Program-made: the position numbers and the translations under genes
Shown: in pieces, positions 46,464 through 60,002 of the stretch
Position numbering within the stretch: position 1 is the stretch's first letter
Layout of the letters: every line of letters begins with the position of its first letter
The notes under the pieces: generated by a model
Seen by the model: the letters and a program-made list of their open reading frames with translations, nothing else
Databases searched by the model: none
What the model was told of the DNA's origin: nothing
Source: Amanita rubescens
Lineage: Eukaryota; Basidiomycota; Agaricomycetes; Agaricales; Amanitaceae
NCBI GenBank assembly: GCA_015039365.1
Contig: WION01000003.1
Location: 1,302,001 to 1,366,000 of the forward strand
Direction of reading: 5' to 3'
DNA: 64,000 bases

Positions 46464-46557
46464 TTTTGTTTACATGTGTTAAAAGCCAGTCCCTCCGGTG
46501 CGTTAACGCTTACTTAAGCTCGTCAAGCGCAGCACCGAGGGACTGGGTAGGAGTCTG
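46464..46557 (-). repeat. Right 94-bp terminal inverted repeat
   Basis: It is the exact reverse complement of the left repeat, ending GGGTAGGAGTCTG, with the same internal hairpin. Identity over all 94 positions implies little time since insertion or recent gene conversion. Confidence 0.92.
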
Positions 46558-46566
46558 TGTGATGCC
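46558..46566. repeat. Target site duplication, right copy (TGTGATGCC)
   Basis: It is identical to the nine bases at 45728-45736 on the other side of the element. Confidence 0.8.
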
Positions 46567-46763
46567 CAGCACTTTGTTGGCTTACGTGCTGTTACCACTT
46601 GCGACGAGCGCACCGTACCCTTGGTTGCCCATCCATATTAGTTTGCTACTAATGCTGATACACACGACAATACTTGATGTAACCCGATGACAAAAATCCA
46701 GTAGTTATCATCGTGACACACTCCCGCGTCAATAGATAAACCACATCAGATCATGACTATCCC

Positions 46764-49046
<2,283 letters not shown>

Positions 49047-49114
49047 ACCCTAACCTAGCTTCAACTTAGCCAAATAAAGCCGAAACCGCCGCTAACTTTA
49101 TCAATATCATAATA

Positions 49115-50478
49115 ATGGGTGAATTTGATCCCACTATCCATCCTCACCGTCGACGTGCGTATAGCCTTCTCCGATTCAGATGATCCTTTCTCATCACCAC
49201 CAGTCAACCCTCTCACAAATGAGTATATACTCGTGTCTCCACATCGTAATAAGAGACCCTGGCTAGGCCAAGTTGAAGCACCTCAATCACTGAATTTACC
49301 CCAATATGATCCCAATTGCTATCTATGTCCAAGAAACACAAGAGCAACAGGAGAAAAGAATCCGGATTACCCTCAAACTTATACCTTTCAGAATGATTTT
49401 TCGGCAATCCTACCTCCTCCTAGTCCTTCACCCCCCCCTACATCACATCCCCTGTTTCAGACGCAACCAGTAGATGGCGGTTGCGATGTCCTGGTCTTTC
49501 ATCCTAGGCACGATTTGACACTTGCAAGACTATCCATTCCTGAAATCAAAAACATCATTGACGAATGGATATCAGTCTATCGAAGGAGGGGTGTTCAACG
49601 AGGTGTCAAGTATATTCAAATATTTGAGGTATTAAACACCCCCACGCTTTTACTGTTACTGAGGACCATAGAACAAAGGTGCCATCATGGGTTGTTCAAA
49701 TCCTCATCCACATGGTCAAATATGGTCATTGTCTGAGATCCCTACAATTCCAGCCAGGGAGCTGGATTCGCTCTTGCGGTTCTCCCTATCAGAAGTTGGT
49801 CGTCCAGGGGCCGCCGTAGGCCCGAAAGGTATCCATAATCCCCTTGTTGTAATTCATTGTCCCACATAAGATACAGGACGCCCCTGCCTCTTGTGCGAAT
49901 ATGCTTATGCGGAATCGCAAGTGGCTGCAGATGGCCGTGTCGTCACGTATAATGAGCACTGGATAGCCATTGTACCATGGTGGGCAACTTGGCCATATGA
50001 ACTGTTGTGTAAGTGCGATCTATAATGAGAGTCCACTCCATATGCACTTGAAATCCTTTTTCAGTATTACCATATAAACGACACATCGAGTCACTCCTAC
50101 ACTTAACACCCGCCGAAAAGCTTTCATTTGCGGAATTGTTGTCAAATGTAACCATACGTTACGACAACCTGTTTTCTTGCTCTTTTCCCTACTCAATGGG
50201 CATTCATCAACAACCGGTACCTGTGTCCTCAGACTCAATCGAAGAAAATATGAACATAGCTCACTTGCACGTTCACTTTTCCCCCCCTCTGCTACGCAGC
50301 GCAGACGTGAAGAAATTCCTTGTAGGGTATGCATCATCGTCTCAATGCAGCACAAGCAATTAATACGGATAGATTTGAACTGATGGCTGAGGCCCAGCGG
50401 GACCTCACTCCAGAACAAGCAGCGTCGAGGCTTCGCGGATGCTCTGATAAACACCATCTAAGTACTGAGAACTTGTAA
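49115..50478 (+). CDS. GAL7: Galactose-1-phosphate uridylyltransferase
   Basis: Six exons (49115-49154, 49204-49628, 49672-49828, 49871-50008, 50065-50326, 50373-50478) give 375 residues, the usual length. The enzyme swaps UMP between UDP-glucose and galactose-1-phosphate in the Leloir pathway. It opens [11 protein letters not shown], then [19 protein letters not shown], zinc-site CYLCPRN, active-site NPHPHGQIW (the second histidine of HPH is the nucleophile), [12 protein letters not shown], and a C-terminal [13 protein letters not shown] zinc/substrate block. No other GAL gene is nearby. It ends 11 bp before the convergent PNKP gene and is divergent from DDX41 with a 68-bp spacer. Confidence 0.95.
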
Positions 50479-50489
50479 TGTAATACGAA

Positions 50490-52326
50490 TTATTTCCCGT
50501 CGATCTGGAGCCACATGGACCAACGAGACTTTTCTTCGTCTGAGCCATTAAAAACCCAATTTATTCTTTTAATTTCAGAATAGCCCTCGTCACTGCATGG
50601 TTCTTCGTAATTTTGAAGAAAGCTCGTGAAAGCCGAGTAAGGTAAAAGTTTCCGCGCTGGCTGATCCCTCATTATGAACAACGGAGCTTTGCTAGAAAGA
50701 AAGCTCACTTCTTTTGCCGTCAGCGGAGGTGGAAGATTGAATGCTCGATATAGGTTGTTGTGCCACGCTAGTTCAATAGACCCAGTGAAAATGAAACACC
50801 TAAAAATTGTAGTATTGTTGCGGATAGCGGTCCCACATTGCACTGTACCTGATAGGAACATTAAATTCGCGGGCAAGATCGACATAGACTTTGCGGGTCG
50901 CTCTGTCGCGATTTGTATTGTCTCCCCACCAATAAGCGTTACAAAAGCATGACAAGAGCACATACGCACGCACATACCTACAGCGCAACTGAGTTCACTT
51001 TGCAAAATATCGCGAACAATTCTTGCACACTTGGAGCGAGTCTTCAGGGTATCTTGGTTGACATGCATGTAACCTGCGGGTTCAAAAAAGCGGCGGAAAA
51101 ACGTCGTTTTGCCGAGGCACGGGTATCCCACAAATAGTATAATTTCCGACCCGGAAGTTGGCAACAAAGGCAGGGATGTAGGCGTGTATAATGGCACTTG
51201 GACGAACGTCAGTAGATTCGTATTTATAGTTGATCAAAATTGTACAATCCGGAAGTGATGACACATGAAATCCGGGTAGCATAACATCTTGATGAGCGGG
51301 GAGTTGCAGGAAAAATTCCTGGGATAGAACAGTAAGCAAGTTTCCCAACCCGAGCCACGTCTATTCACCTCAGGAGTGTAGAACTTAATACCAACATTAA
51401 GTGACCATTTTCGATCCGTACTTGCGAAATCCCCCTTACGCTTCTGGAACTGACGGCCTGCAGCATCTCCGACAAAGAATGAAGATGACTTATCTGTAGC
51501 GTGGTAAAACTTTATGAGACTGTACATTAGCTTTCATAGCTACGCACCAATCTCGATACCATCCGTACGGGCTGTGCGTTCTATCTCATACCATATTCCA
51601 GGCATTGGTTTCCTATACGAATCTTTTGCCGTTGCAGCGTACAATCGGAATGGCACATCCCGTAACTATTTCGATTAAGGAATAGCAGGGTACAAAGCCG
51701 GGAGAACATACGGCAGTTGCAATCAAAGATATTTTCCGCTTCCACTTGTTGAGCGCCGTGGAATTGATTGCTTGGTTAGAAACAATAACAATAGCGTAAC
51801 TGCAACACGCATCAGATTCGGGGGGGTAGTGGTTGACTCATCGAAGAATGATTTACCCAGCTTCATGAACTTCCTTCAGCTTCGCAGGCACGCTCGACGT
51901 CCACCAAAGCCACTCCTCTGGCATTGGTGCATTCACACTAAACTTGATCAGGGTTCCATCAAGGTCGAAGGCTGCAACTCTTGGTGCATGGAGAGGTTGA
52001 AGGTTGATACCGTATAGACAAGAGCGCGCCTCTCCAAGAGGTTCCAACCATCTGAATGAATCATTTGAAACGGAGACACGGCGCTGCTGGTCAAAGAAAG
52101 GATGAACTGCAAAGATTCATTATTAAGGTCATTGTCCGAATGGCGGGTAATTTACGTTTCGTAGCTTTGGATGGCCTTTCCGAGTCTATTTGGATAGAGT
52201 CCGCTTGACGTTTACGACTGGATTCAACCACAACTGCCGCTTCAATGAATGAGTCAAAAGAATCCCAGTACAAATGCACTACCATGTCTTACGTCGAACA
52301 TCGTCAACTTTGGTTGTCTCGCTCAT
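50490..52326 (-). CDS. PNKP: Polynucleotide kinase 3'-phosphatase
   Basis: Ten exons (52293-52326, 52156-52239, 51857-52106, 51712-51799, 51548-51665, 51369-51493, 51246-51318, 50978-51196, 50849-50921, 50490-50799) encode 457 residues. The enzyme repairs DNA ends by removing 3'-phosphates and adding 5'-phosphates. Unlike budding yeast Tpp1, which has the phosphatase only, both modules are present. The HAD-type phosphatase has AAFDLDGTLIKF, IVSNQAIN, SYRKPMPGIWYE and FVGDAAGR. The kinase follows with P-loop GYPCLGKTTF, GYMHVNQDTLKTRSKC, DNTNRDRATRKVYV and the lid-like RCFIFTGSIELAWHNN. An N-terminal FHA domain, found in animal PNKP, is absent; only a short basic leader precedes the phosphatase. 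The acceptor of exon 9 was fixed by the DNTN motif. Confidence 0.93.
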
Positions 52327-52444
52327 TTTGACCTGACAGTATTGACTGACATGGACATGTGAAGCTGTGACGAGTCGAGCCTGCGGCAAATAAATGTATA
52401 CTTGTCGTTACTTTCCCCATTGCGGAACGTTCATAGCAAGACGT

Positions 52445-53536
52445 ATGTCCATGACCTCTGCCGCCCCGCGATTAATAGGAAGCACAATACTTTCTCCGTC
52501 AGAAGCCAGGCGAGCCATTACTATCCTCGTTGCACACATCGTTAATCTTGTCTCAAAGATGGATAACGCTAAAACAGTTGACGTATATTGATGGCGATGG
52601 TAAAGAGGTCTGCTACTCCTCAGCTGGTAGATTAATGCGCTGATATCAAACTCAGAGGACATGGGAATGTGCAGAGCGAAAAACTCGCAAATCTGCAGCC
52701 CTTGACGGTGCGTAATCATCAAAACTACTACAACCAATAATTTATGCCTATGTTCCGCAGCTGTAGCTATTCTCGCTATTTTACGGTCCAAAACCAATGC
52801 GTTTGAACCCTCAACTGTAATCATAGAACAGTATCGTCCTCCTCTGGACAAAATAGCCATAGGTACGTTTTCCTACGTCAGCTGGTTCGTTATGCACCAA
52901 ACAAGCGTTACAGAGCTCCCTGCAGGTAGTTATCACATCAGTAACCAAGTGAACGTTTCTTATCTAGAGAAGGACTCGTGGACGAAGGTGAAAGTCCAGA
53001 GAAAGCAGCTATCCGAGAGTTGTTCGAAGAGACAGGTTACACAGCAACTCGGGTGATCGAATCTTCACCGATCTTAGTGAATGATCCTGGTATTATACAT
53101 GGTTCAACATCCGATACTGCACGTCTGATAATACCAAGGTATGACCAATGCAAATATGAAGCTCGTTCTGCTGGATGTCACCATGGAGGATGCGCTGGAA
53201 AACCCCGGCCAACATTTGGACGTGGGAGAACATATTGTGAAACGGGTTGTTAAGCTTCAAAAGCTGGAAGACGAGCTTAAAGGTACGAGTGGTAATTCTT
53301 TATTGTCTATCGTATTATAATATACCATCAGAATATCATCGGCAGGTAAGGTACATTGTTACATCGGCATCGGGTCATGGAATGATACTGTTAAGGGTTG
53401 TGCAGTCGATGCCCGTCTCTTCCACCTTGCCAAGGGGTACGCTGATGGCAACCAAATTACAGGAAGTTATAGGTGTATAATGCATTGTTACTTGGGTCCG
53501 ACAACGTACCATCATCCTAACGCTTTGTTTTCCTAA
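52445..53536 (+). CDS. YSA1: NUDIX ADP-sugar pyrophosphatase (YSA1/NUDT5 type)
   Basis: Nine exons (52445-52509, 52559-52607, 52656-52707, 52761-52862, 52914-52925, 52973-53089, 53139-53282, 53332-53345, 53396-53536) encode 231 residues. YSA1-type enzymes hydrolyse ADP-ribose and related ADP-sugars. The lead-in WITLKQLTYIDGDGKERTWE and IIEQYRPP precede a perfect NUDIX box: GLVDEGESPEKAAIRELFEE plus TGY. GMTNANMKLV and VDARLFHLAKG follow. Exon 5 is 12 nt (ELPA) and exon 8 is 14 nt. Intron 1 (52510-52558) is GC-AG. The first in-frame ATG of the predicted exon was used; 52451 or 52394 are alternatives. The last ~25 residues are not conserved, and the frame runs 20 bp past the stop of the convergent SDA1 gene, so the 3' end is the least certain part. 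Confidence 0.82.
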
Positions 53537-56049
53537 TCCTTTCGGAGTGAGCCCGAAGCTTCCGCTGCTTTTCTCTTAGCGACGTCTTTTTTTTCTTTCT
53601 TACGGCGTCGCTACCGAGGATCATCATAATCGGCTTATGTCTGGCTTTCTCCCTGTTGGTGGAACTGCTAGGTACAGCCTTTTTCTGTTTTCCTTTGTGA
53701 GACCCAAATTTTTCCCGGCCTTCACGACCTTTCTGGATTGAAGCCATGCGCTCTGCATAATCCGCTTTCGCTTTCTTCCGGGGTCCGAGGATGTCGTCTT
53801 CTGTAAGGAAAACGTTTTTATTCTGCCGGTCACCTTCCATTTGCGCCCGATTCGCTTCCAGGCTTGCAAGTTTACGTTTAGCAGTAGCTCCACCGCCGAC
53901 TTGGACTTCTTTAGTCATCGCTTGTATGCGCAAGTCATTTAAGAGTGCAAAGTCTGCGGGAGTCAAAATCTACATGTCATGAGATATCATACAATGCCAA
54001 CTTGTAGCAACAAACCTTTGTCGTCGCCAGTGTTGGGAATTGTGGAGCAACTGTAGGCGGACCTGGTTCTATCGCATGCGTGGCATCATCATCGCTATCA
54101 CTAATGACAATATCGCCTTCTCCTTCTATATCTATCCATCCTTCGGAAGATGAATCGGAAGTGTCTGAATCGGACATCCAGTCATCCCATGCGGCTTCTT
54201 CATCCATGATGATGCCATCCTCTTCGCGGAGCTTTTTGAAGTGATCTTCGAGCAGCTAACGACGCATGAATATGCGGGAGGCAGAGTGGAATAAGGTAAA
54301 TACGGACCGCCAGTCCTTCAATATCAACCACTGCTTCAGAAGAGTAACCAAAGGGTAGCGGTGTTTTTATCGCTGATATGCTTGCTGTCTTGCCCTGTGC
54401 AGCTTGTTAATAAAAAACCGTCTAGAACAAGTAGTCTCACCCTATCTCTTCTTTTCAGCAGCGATGGGTTGATTTCTCGATACAACTGCAACAAGCCCCT
54501 GGCAGCTGTCACAATGCCTTTGTCCTTGCTCTTTCTGTACTCGACGAGATCTCCTAACAAATCGCCACCCATAACCCAAGGCTGTCGCCTAGATATCTCT
54601 CTGATCGAGTTCAGACCCGCAGCGATGACCTCGCTTGCAACACCTGGGTGTACGAATTCCCGTGCCAATTTTTTCACGACCGGTTCGACAGCGTCAGGTG
54701 GCGTCATGTCATGGATGGACTGTGTTAAAGCAACAAGGATTGACGGTATCTGAGGCTGGCGGTAGGTAAGGAACTTAATGATGTAAGTATAAAAATTCAA
54801 GACCGAGATTTTGTGGACGCTCATTACGCGCGAGAGAAGTTGCATGATCAAAACTTTATGATCCAGAGTGTATCGCTTATCGTAGTGGTTCAATTGATCA
54901 AATAACTTCTCTGCAAAAGACTGTGGATCGTGTAACAGTTCGATTGCTGGGAAGTTAGGTTTTCGGTTTGCTTTGTTGTGCCCCCTCTGCCAAAAATAAT
55001 TAGGTGGACAAGGCAGGACTTGCAGCAGAAGAGCCCACCTTTTGAGCGTTCTTGAGCTGTCTTCTAAGCTTTTTATCTCCTGCTCGGGTCTTCTTATTTA
55101 TTTCCCGTCTGTGTTGTAATGCTCGCACATCAATCTCCTAGGAGCAGTGAGTCACGACTAGAAAAGTTGGAATGGATTACGAACCTGCTGATTTTCGCTC
55201 TCGTTCAAGGCATCATCGTCATTTTGACCGATGAAAAAATGAATGGAAGCACTCTGCACTTTCGTATTTGGGTGAGCGCATCCCAAAGCTATAATAGCAA
55301 CTGTCTTCGTGTCCATCCTATTTTATGGTCCGTTATGCCTTGAATGAGAGTCAGGAACACGTACCACACATTTTTTTTCCATAACTCTTTTGCTAGTATG
55401 ATGGCCCACATCGCTTCATCCTCTTCACCACTTGTCTGATGTAAGGATGCTTTGCCCTTATTACCTGCCACACGATTATCCATGCCGCGCTCGACCATCA
55501 CAAACAGCATTGCCTGCATGGCTCTGTTAAGTCTATGATTTTTGTGGCTCGAATTCGCAGACTGGATATCGGATAAAATTGTATGTCGTATGAAGAGACG
55601 AAGGGTAGGTGATGGTGTGCGGGGTAGTAATGGTAAAAGACATTTTAAGAGACTAACAATGTGTAAGTCTGACGGGTGACGCTTGAAGAAAAAGGAACCC
55701 AGACTGACTCGATAGATGAAATAACCTCCTTGCTTCGGAGCAGAATCAAACTTTGCATAAGTGATTTTCTCATTTCTTGCGAGAGCACAGTGTAGTTGTC
55801 GGTCAAGAGAGAGGACAGGTGGGATGGAAATTCCGCAGTTTCGTTCGGATAGCATGTTGCAACCTGGGATAAGAAGGTGACTAGCTCTCTGAAATGGCCG
55901 GCTGAATCATCCGGATTCAGTCGGAAGAGATAACGGGTACTATTATAGTGATTCCATTGTTGCAGGAATTCTTCTTTATAAGCAGTCGGATCTCTTTTTA
56001 TGAGATTTTGCAGCTGAGGTAGATTTGCAGTGAGGATACCGCGAACCAT
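53517..56049 (-). CDS. SDA1: SDA1, 60S ribosome biogenesis and export factor
   Basis: Eight exons (55709-56049, 55365-55652, 55185-55317, 55039-55137, 54441-54986, 54308-54394, 54016-54255, 53517-53969) give 728 residues. Sda1 is an essential HEAT-like protein that joins late nucleolar pre-60S particles. The family pattern is clear from the start: NLIKRDPTAYKEEFLQQW, LRKSLMQSLILLRSK with preceding LTDNYTVLSQEM, then FFIGQNDDD, RRQLKNAQKRGHNK, FPAIELLHDPQSFAEKLF, YRQPQIPSILVALTQS and PPDAVEPVVKKLAREFV. An acidic domain (SDSDTSDSSSEGW) and a Lys/Arg-rich C-terminus ending RIRKTKR follow, as in other Sda1 proteins. The divergent spacer to the next gene is 62 bp. Confidence 0.93.
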
Positions 56050-56111
56050 TGCGAAAAAACAATCGACCAAACACTACTACTAGTACTTCATCCACACCAC
56101 ACTATTTACTA

Positions 56112-57237
56112 ATGCGCTTCATCAAGTCTTTCGTTCATAAACGGGCTCGTTCGGAACCCACATCCTATTCAAACGATCTTCCAAAATCTGTTGTCATTGA
56201 CAAGGCCTATAACGATCTCTTTGCCCCAGACCATCCTTGCCACGACATCGACTTGGAGAACGTTAATCTCAGAAGGCTATCATCTGCCTGGGCTTTGTCT
56301 CATTCTCGCCTCGTCTTAGATCTCAACCTGACACAGTCGGAACTACATCTGGAATGCGAGAGGAATAAAAGCCTGCTGCAGCATCTCCGCTATCAATCAG
56401 CGCTCCTTGAAGATATGAAGCAGTCTCTCGATCGCCATGAACATCTCATCTCTATCTTAAGCGAGATTGGATTGTGTGAAGGTATCATCACAAATGCCCA
56501 TTCGTCAGTATCTGAAGGGCAAGACTCCATTCATGCGATCGTCAAAGCCATCAAGGAGGCTGCTGCCGTCCCCGGAAGTAATTGGGCAGTCATTTTGCCA
56601 GCAATTTCGGGCCCGAGAACTCAAGCGGAGTATATCGCAGCTTTGCGTCTGTCACTCAACATACGCAAGGAGCTTCGCAAGTGCAAAAAAATCGCCAAAT
56701 TCTGGAAAAGCATTGCCCAACAGCAATCCACATCCTCCGTAGTGACGCCTTCCGTCTCCGCTTTGTCTTCCATTTACGAGAAGCTATCACCTGAACGGCG
56801 AGATGCGGTCAACGCGCTGGTCGAGCGCCGGAAAAAAGAGGGGTGGAGGAATCCGCAATCTAGTGATGGACCACTGATTCACCCCAAGCCTGGTCATCTG
56901 GGATCTCTGGCACAATTATCACCAGCCTCTCAGCCCGGAGATCTGACAAACAAAGAATCGGCCATTACCATGATCGAGACGCCAACTTCCCTGGAGCCTC
57001 CTAATAGATCCATGTTCTCTTCTGCTGAGGTCGGTTGAGATCCTGACATTGTAACATTCAATGACTCCCTTCTAGGAGCTCTATGCGCAAGACCGTTGTA
57101 CCAAGGGATCCTCGGTTGACGAAGCGAGCCTGCCGCTGCCTATACCACCGAAAGCGTGGTACAAATTTAAGTCTCGATTGCCTATCCCGGTACCCCAGCG
57201 CCAGAAGCAACCACGGAGGACAGATCGCGTCGCCTAA
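56112..57237 (+). CDS. Uncharacterised coiled-coil protein
   Basis: Two exons (56112-57029, 57076-57237) give 359 residues. I do not recognise the family. The N-terminus is basic (MRFIKSFVHKRARSEP). Residues 60-120 are helical and charged with heptad leucines (WALSHSRLVLDLNLTQSELH). A second helical stretch, with LRLSLNIRKELRKCKKIAKF, covers about 195-225. The C-terminal third is Pro/Ser-rich and ends in a basic tail (RQKQPRRTDRVA). There is no signal peptide or membrane segment. The fit to splice consensus and the long open frame support it as a real gene. The neighbouring SDA1 start is 62 bp upstream on the other strand. Confidence 0.65.
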
Positions 57238-57376
57238 CTAGAGATTAGAATAAACAGATCCGTTTTTGGATTCGACTAGCTACCCCAGCTATTAAGATGC
57301 CTTACTCTGTCAACTTTGATTTGATCACCTATTGGTATGAAAACATCCACGTATAAGAGATAGATCGTGGTTATGG

Positions 57377-58241
57377 TCAATGTATGGTGGTATCTGAGCC
57401 CTCCGAAGTCTCTGTTTGTGGAGGATGTTGCGCTGAAACCAGCGCTTGTGTCTCGCCAGGTGATGGACCGTCATTCTGGCTTGGATCATTGAAGGTAGAT
57501 GCTCCACCTCTTCCCCGACCTCTTCCCCGCATACCCCTGTTAGGTCTTGCCCTAGATCCACCACGGTGCCATTGCGAGTCGACGGTGGATTGGGGTTGTG
57601 CTGTTGTTACTGCGTCAATCGTCGCGTTCTCCCTGCTAGAAGCTTTATTGCCTGGGGAAGGAGCGGGCTTCCCCGAATCCCATTCTCTGCCATGTATTTT
57701 ATCCAACTTTCTTTTAGCATTCTGCTCCCGAGCGTGATTGACCCTTTCTTGAACCTGACGAGTCTGAGCAGCCTTCGCACGTTCCTCTTGCTCAGCCTTT
57801 CTGAACGCTTCCTCGTCTGCTTCTACATCCTATTTTTTGAGTCAGAGGGCGAGATGCCGATGAAATATCATGCGAACCAATCTTCTTTGCTTTATCTTTT
57901 CATTCTGCGCTTTGATACGTTCTATGCGCTCTGCAAGTTTTTCATCACTGAGCTTCTCCTGTACAAAAACGATGTACTTAATACTTTGTAGCGTATCTAG
58001 ATGATAATCATACACGCTGAGATCCGCCAGTCCTGAAGCGTTCGGGGTTGACATAAGGCTTCTCCTTCTTCTTTTCCTTGGAATCGGACGGTCGCTCCGC
58101 CACCTGTGATTCTGGTTGCGTCGACTCTGTATCTGCAATCTGGAGCTGTTCCAATTGCAGACCAAGGGAGTTTTCGGGAGTGCTTGTCATAAACGATACG
58201 AAGTGAGGAGCGTGAGCATCAGGGTTAGGGTCAGGACCCAT
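57377..58241 (-). CDS. Uncharacterised RG-rich, coiled-coil protein
   Basis: Three exons (58014-58241, 57878-57958, 57377-57829) give 253 residues. I do not recognise a named family. The middle (about 75-150) is highly charged helix (EKLSDEKLAERIERIKAQNE, then EEAFRKAEQEERAKAAQ and HAREQNAKRKLDKI). The C-terminal part has an RG/RGG cluster, GMRGRGRGRGGA, preceded by RARPNR. RG clusters of this sort bind RNA and are arginine-methylated, and the layout recalls small Stm1/HABP4-like translation factors, but that is only a resemblance. A second in-frame ATG at 58190 is an alternative start. It is divergent from PGK1 with 58 bp between the starts. Confidence 0.68.
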
Positions 58242-58299
58242 TGATATTTGATAAGGGATCGTCCGGAGAGATAAGGATTATTGTCGACTACAATCTACG
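58242..58299. promoter_or_regulatory. 58-bp divergent spacer between the RG-rich gene and PGK1
   Basis: The whole start-to-start distance is 58 bp, although PGK1 is normally one of the most strongly expressed fungal genes. I see no TATA box or long pyrimidine tract. Promoter elements must lie inside the divergent gene or its first intron. Confidence 0.35.
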
Positions 58300-59891
58300 A
58301 TGTCGCTCTCCAACAAGTTGTCCATTACTGACCTGTCTTTGGAGGGAAAGCGTGTGTTGATACGCGTAGACTTCAATGTGCCTATTCAGGACGGCAAGAT
58401 CACCAATCCTGCCGTAGGCAAATCCATATGCCCATCCCATACTGGCTCATCCGTTTACAATCACAGCGTATTGTCGCGGCTCTGCCCACCATTAATTATG
58501 CGCTAGATCATGGTCTGTTCCCTTATTCACTTGATCATTGCCTTTCCGACCTTTTTCCAGGCGCCAAGTCTGTCATATTGATGTCCCATCTTGGGCGTCC
58601 GGACGGAAAGGTTGTCCAGAAGTACACATTGCGCCCCGTAGCCGAAGAGCTTAAGAGGTTGATCAATAAGCCCGTTACGTTCCTGCCAGACTGCGTGGGC
58701 CCTGAGATTAAGGAAAAGGTCAATGCAGCCACCCCTGGCTCGGTCTTTCTATTGGAAAACCTCCGTTTCCATATTGAAGAAGAAGGGTCTGTGAAAAATG
58801 TCGATGGAAGCAAGACGAGAGCCGACCCAGCAAAGGTGACAGAATTTCGGCAAGGCCTTACAAGCCTCGGCGATGTGTACATTAACGATGCATTTGGGAC
58901 GGCTCACCGTGCTCATTCTAGCATGGTTGGCATTAACTTGCCCCAGAGAGCTGCAGGATTCCTGGTAAAGAAGGAACTTGAATACTTTGCAAAAGCCTTG
59001 GAAAACCCCGAAAAACCATTCTTAGCTATTTTGGGCGGTGCAAAGGTTTCCGACAAGATTCAATTGATAGAGAATATGCTAGATAAAGTGCGCACCACAG
59101 ATTGCACATAATTACCTAGCTCACATTGACAGGTCGATTCTCTCATCATTGCAGGCGGCATGGCATTCACCTTCAAAAAAACACTGGATAATATTCCCGT
59201 ATGACTCCATCTCACGTCTTTATGCGCGTATCTGATTGTAAACAGATTGGGAATTCACTTTTCGACGTTCCAGGAGCAGAAAAAGTCAAACATCTTGTAG
59301 AAAAGGCCAAGGCGAACGACGTCGACCTTGTGTTCCCTGTTGATTATATCACAGCAGACAAGTTTGACAAGAACTCCAAGGTTAGTTATTGCTTACATAC
59401 AAATCCATTGCTCATATTCGGGCAGACTGGAGCTGCAGATGATACAACTGGCATTCCTGATGGTTGGATGGGTCTTGATGTTGGACCAAAAAGCAGGGAA
59501 TTGTTCCGTACGACCGTTTTAGCGGCCAAGACCATTTTGTGGAATGGGTATGAACTTAATATCTGACCTACACGCGTCACGAGCATTTTTTAGTCCACCT
59601 GGGGTATTTGAATTCCCCGCCTTTGCTGGTGGGTCGAGGGCTTTACTCGAAGCAACCGTCGAGGCAGCAGGGAAAGGCGCTACTGTTATCGTCGGTGGAG
59701 GAGACACGGCGACGCTTGTTGCTGAGTATGGTACCGAGGACCAGCTGAGCCATGTCAGTACTGGCGGAGGTGCTAGTCTAGAACTGCTGGAAGGAAAGGT
59801 TTGTGGCTTGTGACGTTTCACTCCGACCCCGTTGCTTAACCCAGATATATAGACTCTTCCTGGTGTAGCTGAACTGAGCTTAAAGGAGTAG
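58300..59891 (+). CDS. PGK1: Phosphoglycerate kinase
   Basis: Eight exons (58300-58413, 58467-58512, 58561-59087, 59133-59198, 59246-59380, 59426-59547, 59594-59798, 59853-59891) encode 417 residues, normal for PGK. It transfers the phosphate of 1,3-bisphosphoglycerate to ADP in glycolysis. Signatures in order: [103 protein letters not shown]-like [10 protein letters not shown], and the nucleotide-binding [12 protein letters not shown] with [19 protein letters not shown] at the end. Every substrate-binding motif is intact. JHD1 starts only 111 bp downstream on the same strand. Confidence 0.97.
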
Positions 59892-60002
59892 ACAGAATTG
59901 CATCATGTTAGATACTGAAATTGAATCGCTTATCTCAGCCCTGAGGGCAAAGTCAGACAAACATTGGTTTCCTAGTGCTATCACTAACAAGCTCTCAAAT
60001 TT

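Larger units (their letters stand above)
45737..46557. mobile_element. 821-bp non-autonomous TIR element (Mutator-like by TSD length) with two tRNA-like units
   Basis: The ends are 94-bp inverted repeats (45737-45830 and 46464-46557) that match at all 94 positions, flanked by a 9-bp direct duplication. Long terminal repeats with 9-bp duplications are the hallmark of Mutator-like elements (MULEs), which is the basis of that inference. No transposase frame is present, so it needs help in trans. The interior holds two convergent tRNA-like Pol III units. Each terminal repeat contains its own hairpin. Perfect repeat identity suggests a recent insertion. It sits between the convergent ends of the RecQ and DDX41 genes and disrupts neither. 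A different superfamily with 8-10 bp duplications (for example hAT) is possible, but hAT repeats are usually short. Confidence 0.8.

Noticed and set aside
53517..53966. Second small gene on the minus strand at the end of SDA1
   Set aside because: It is the last exon of SDA1: frame, phase and the typical basic C-terminus join exactly to the upstream exon.
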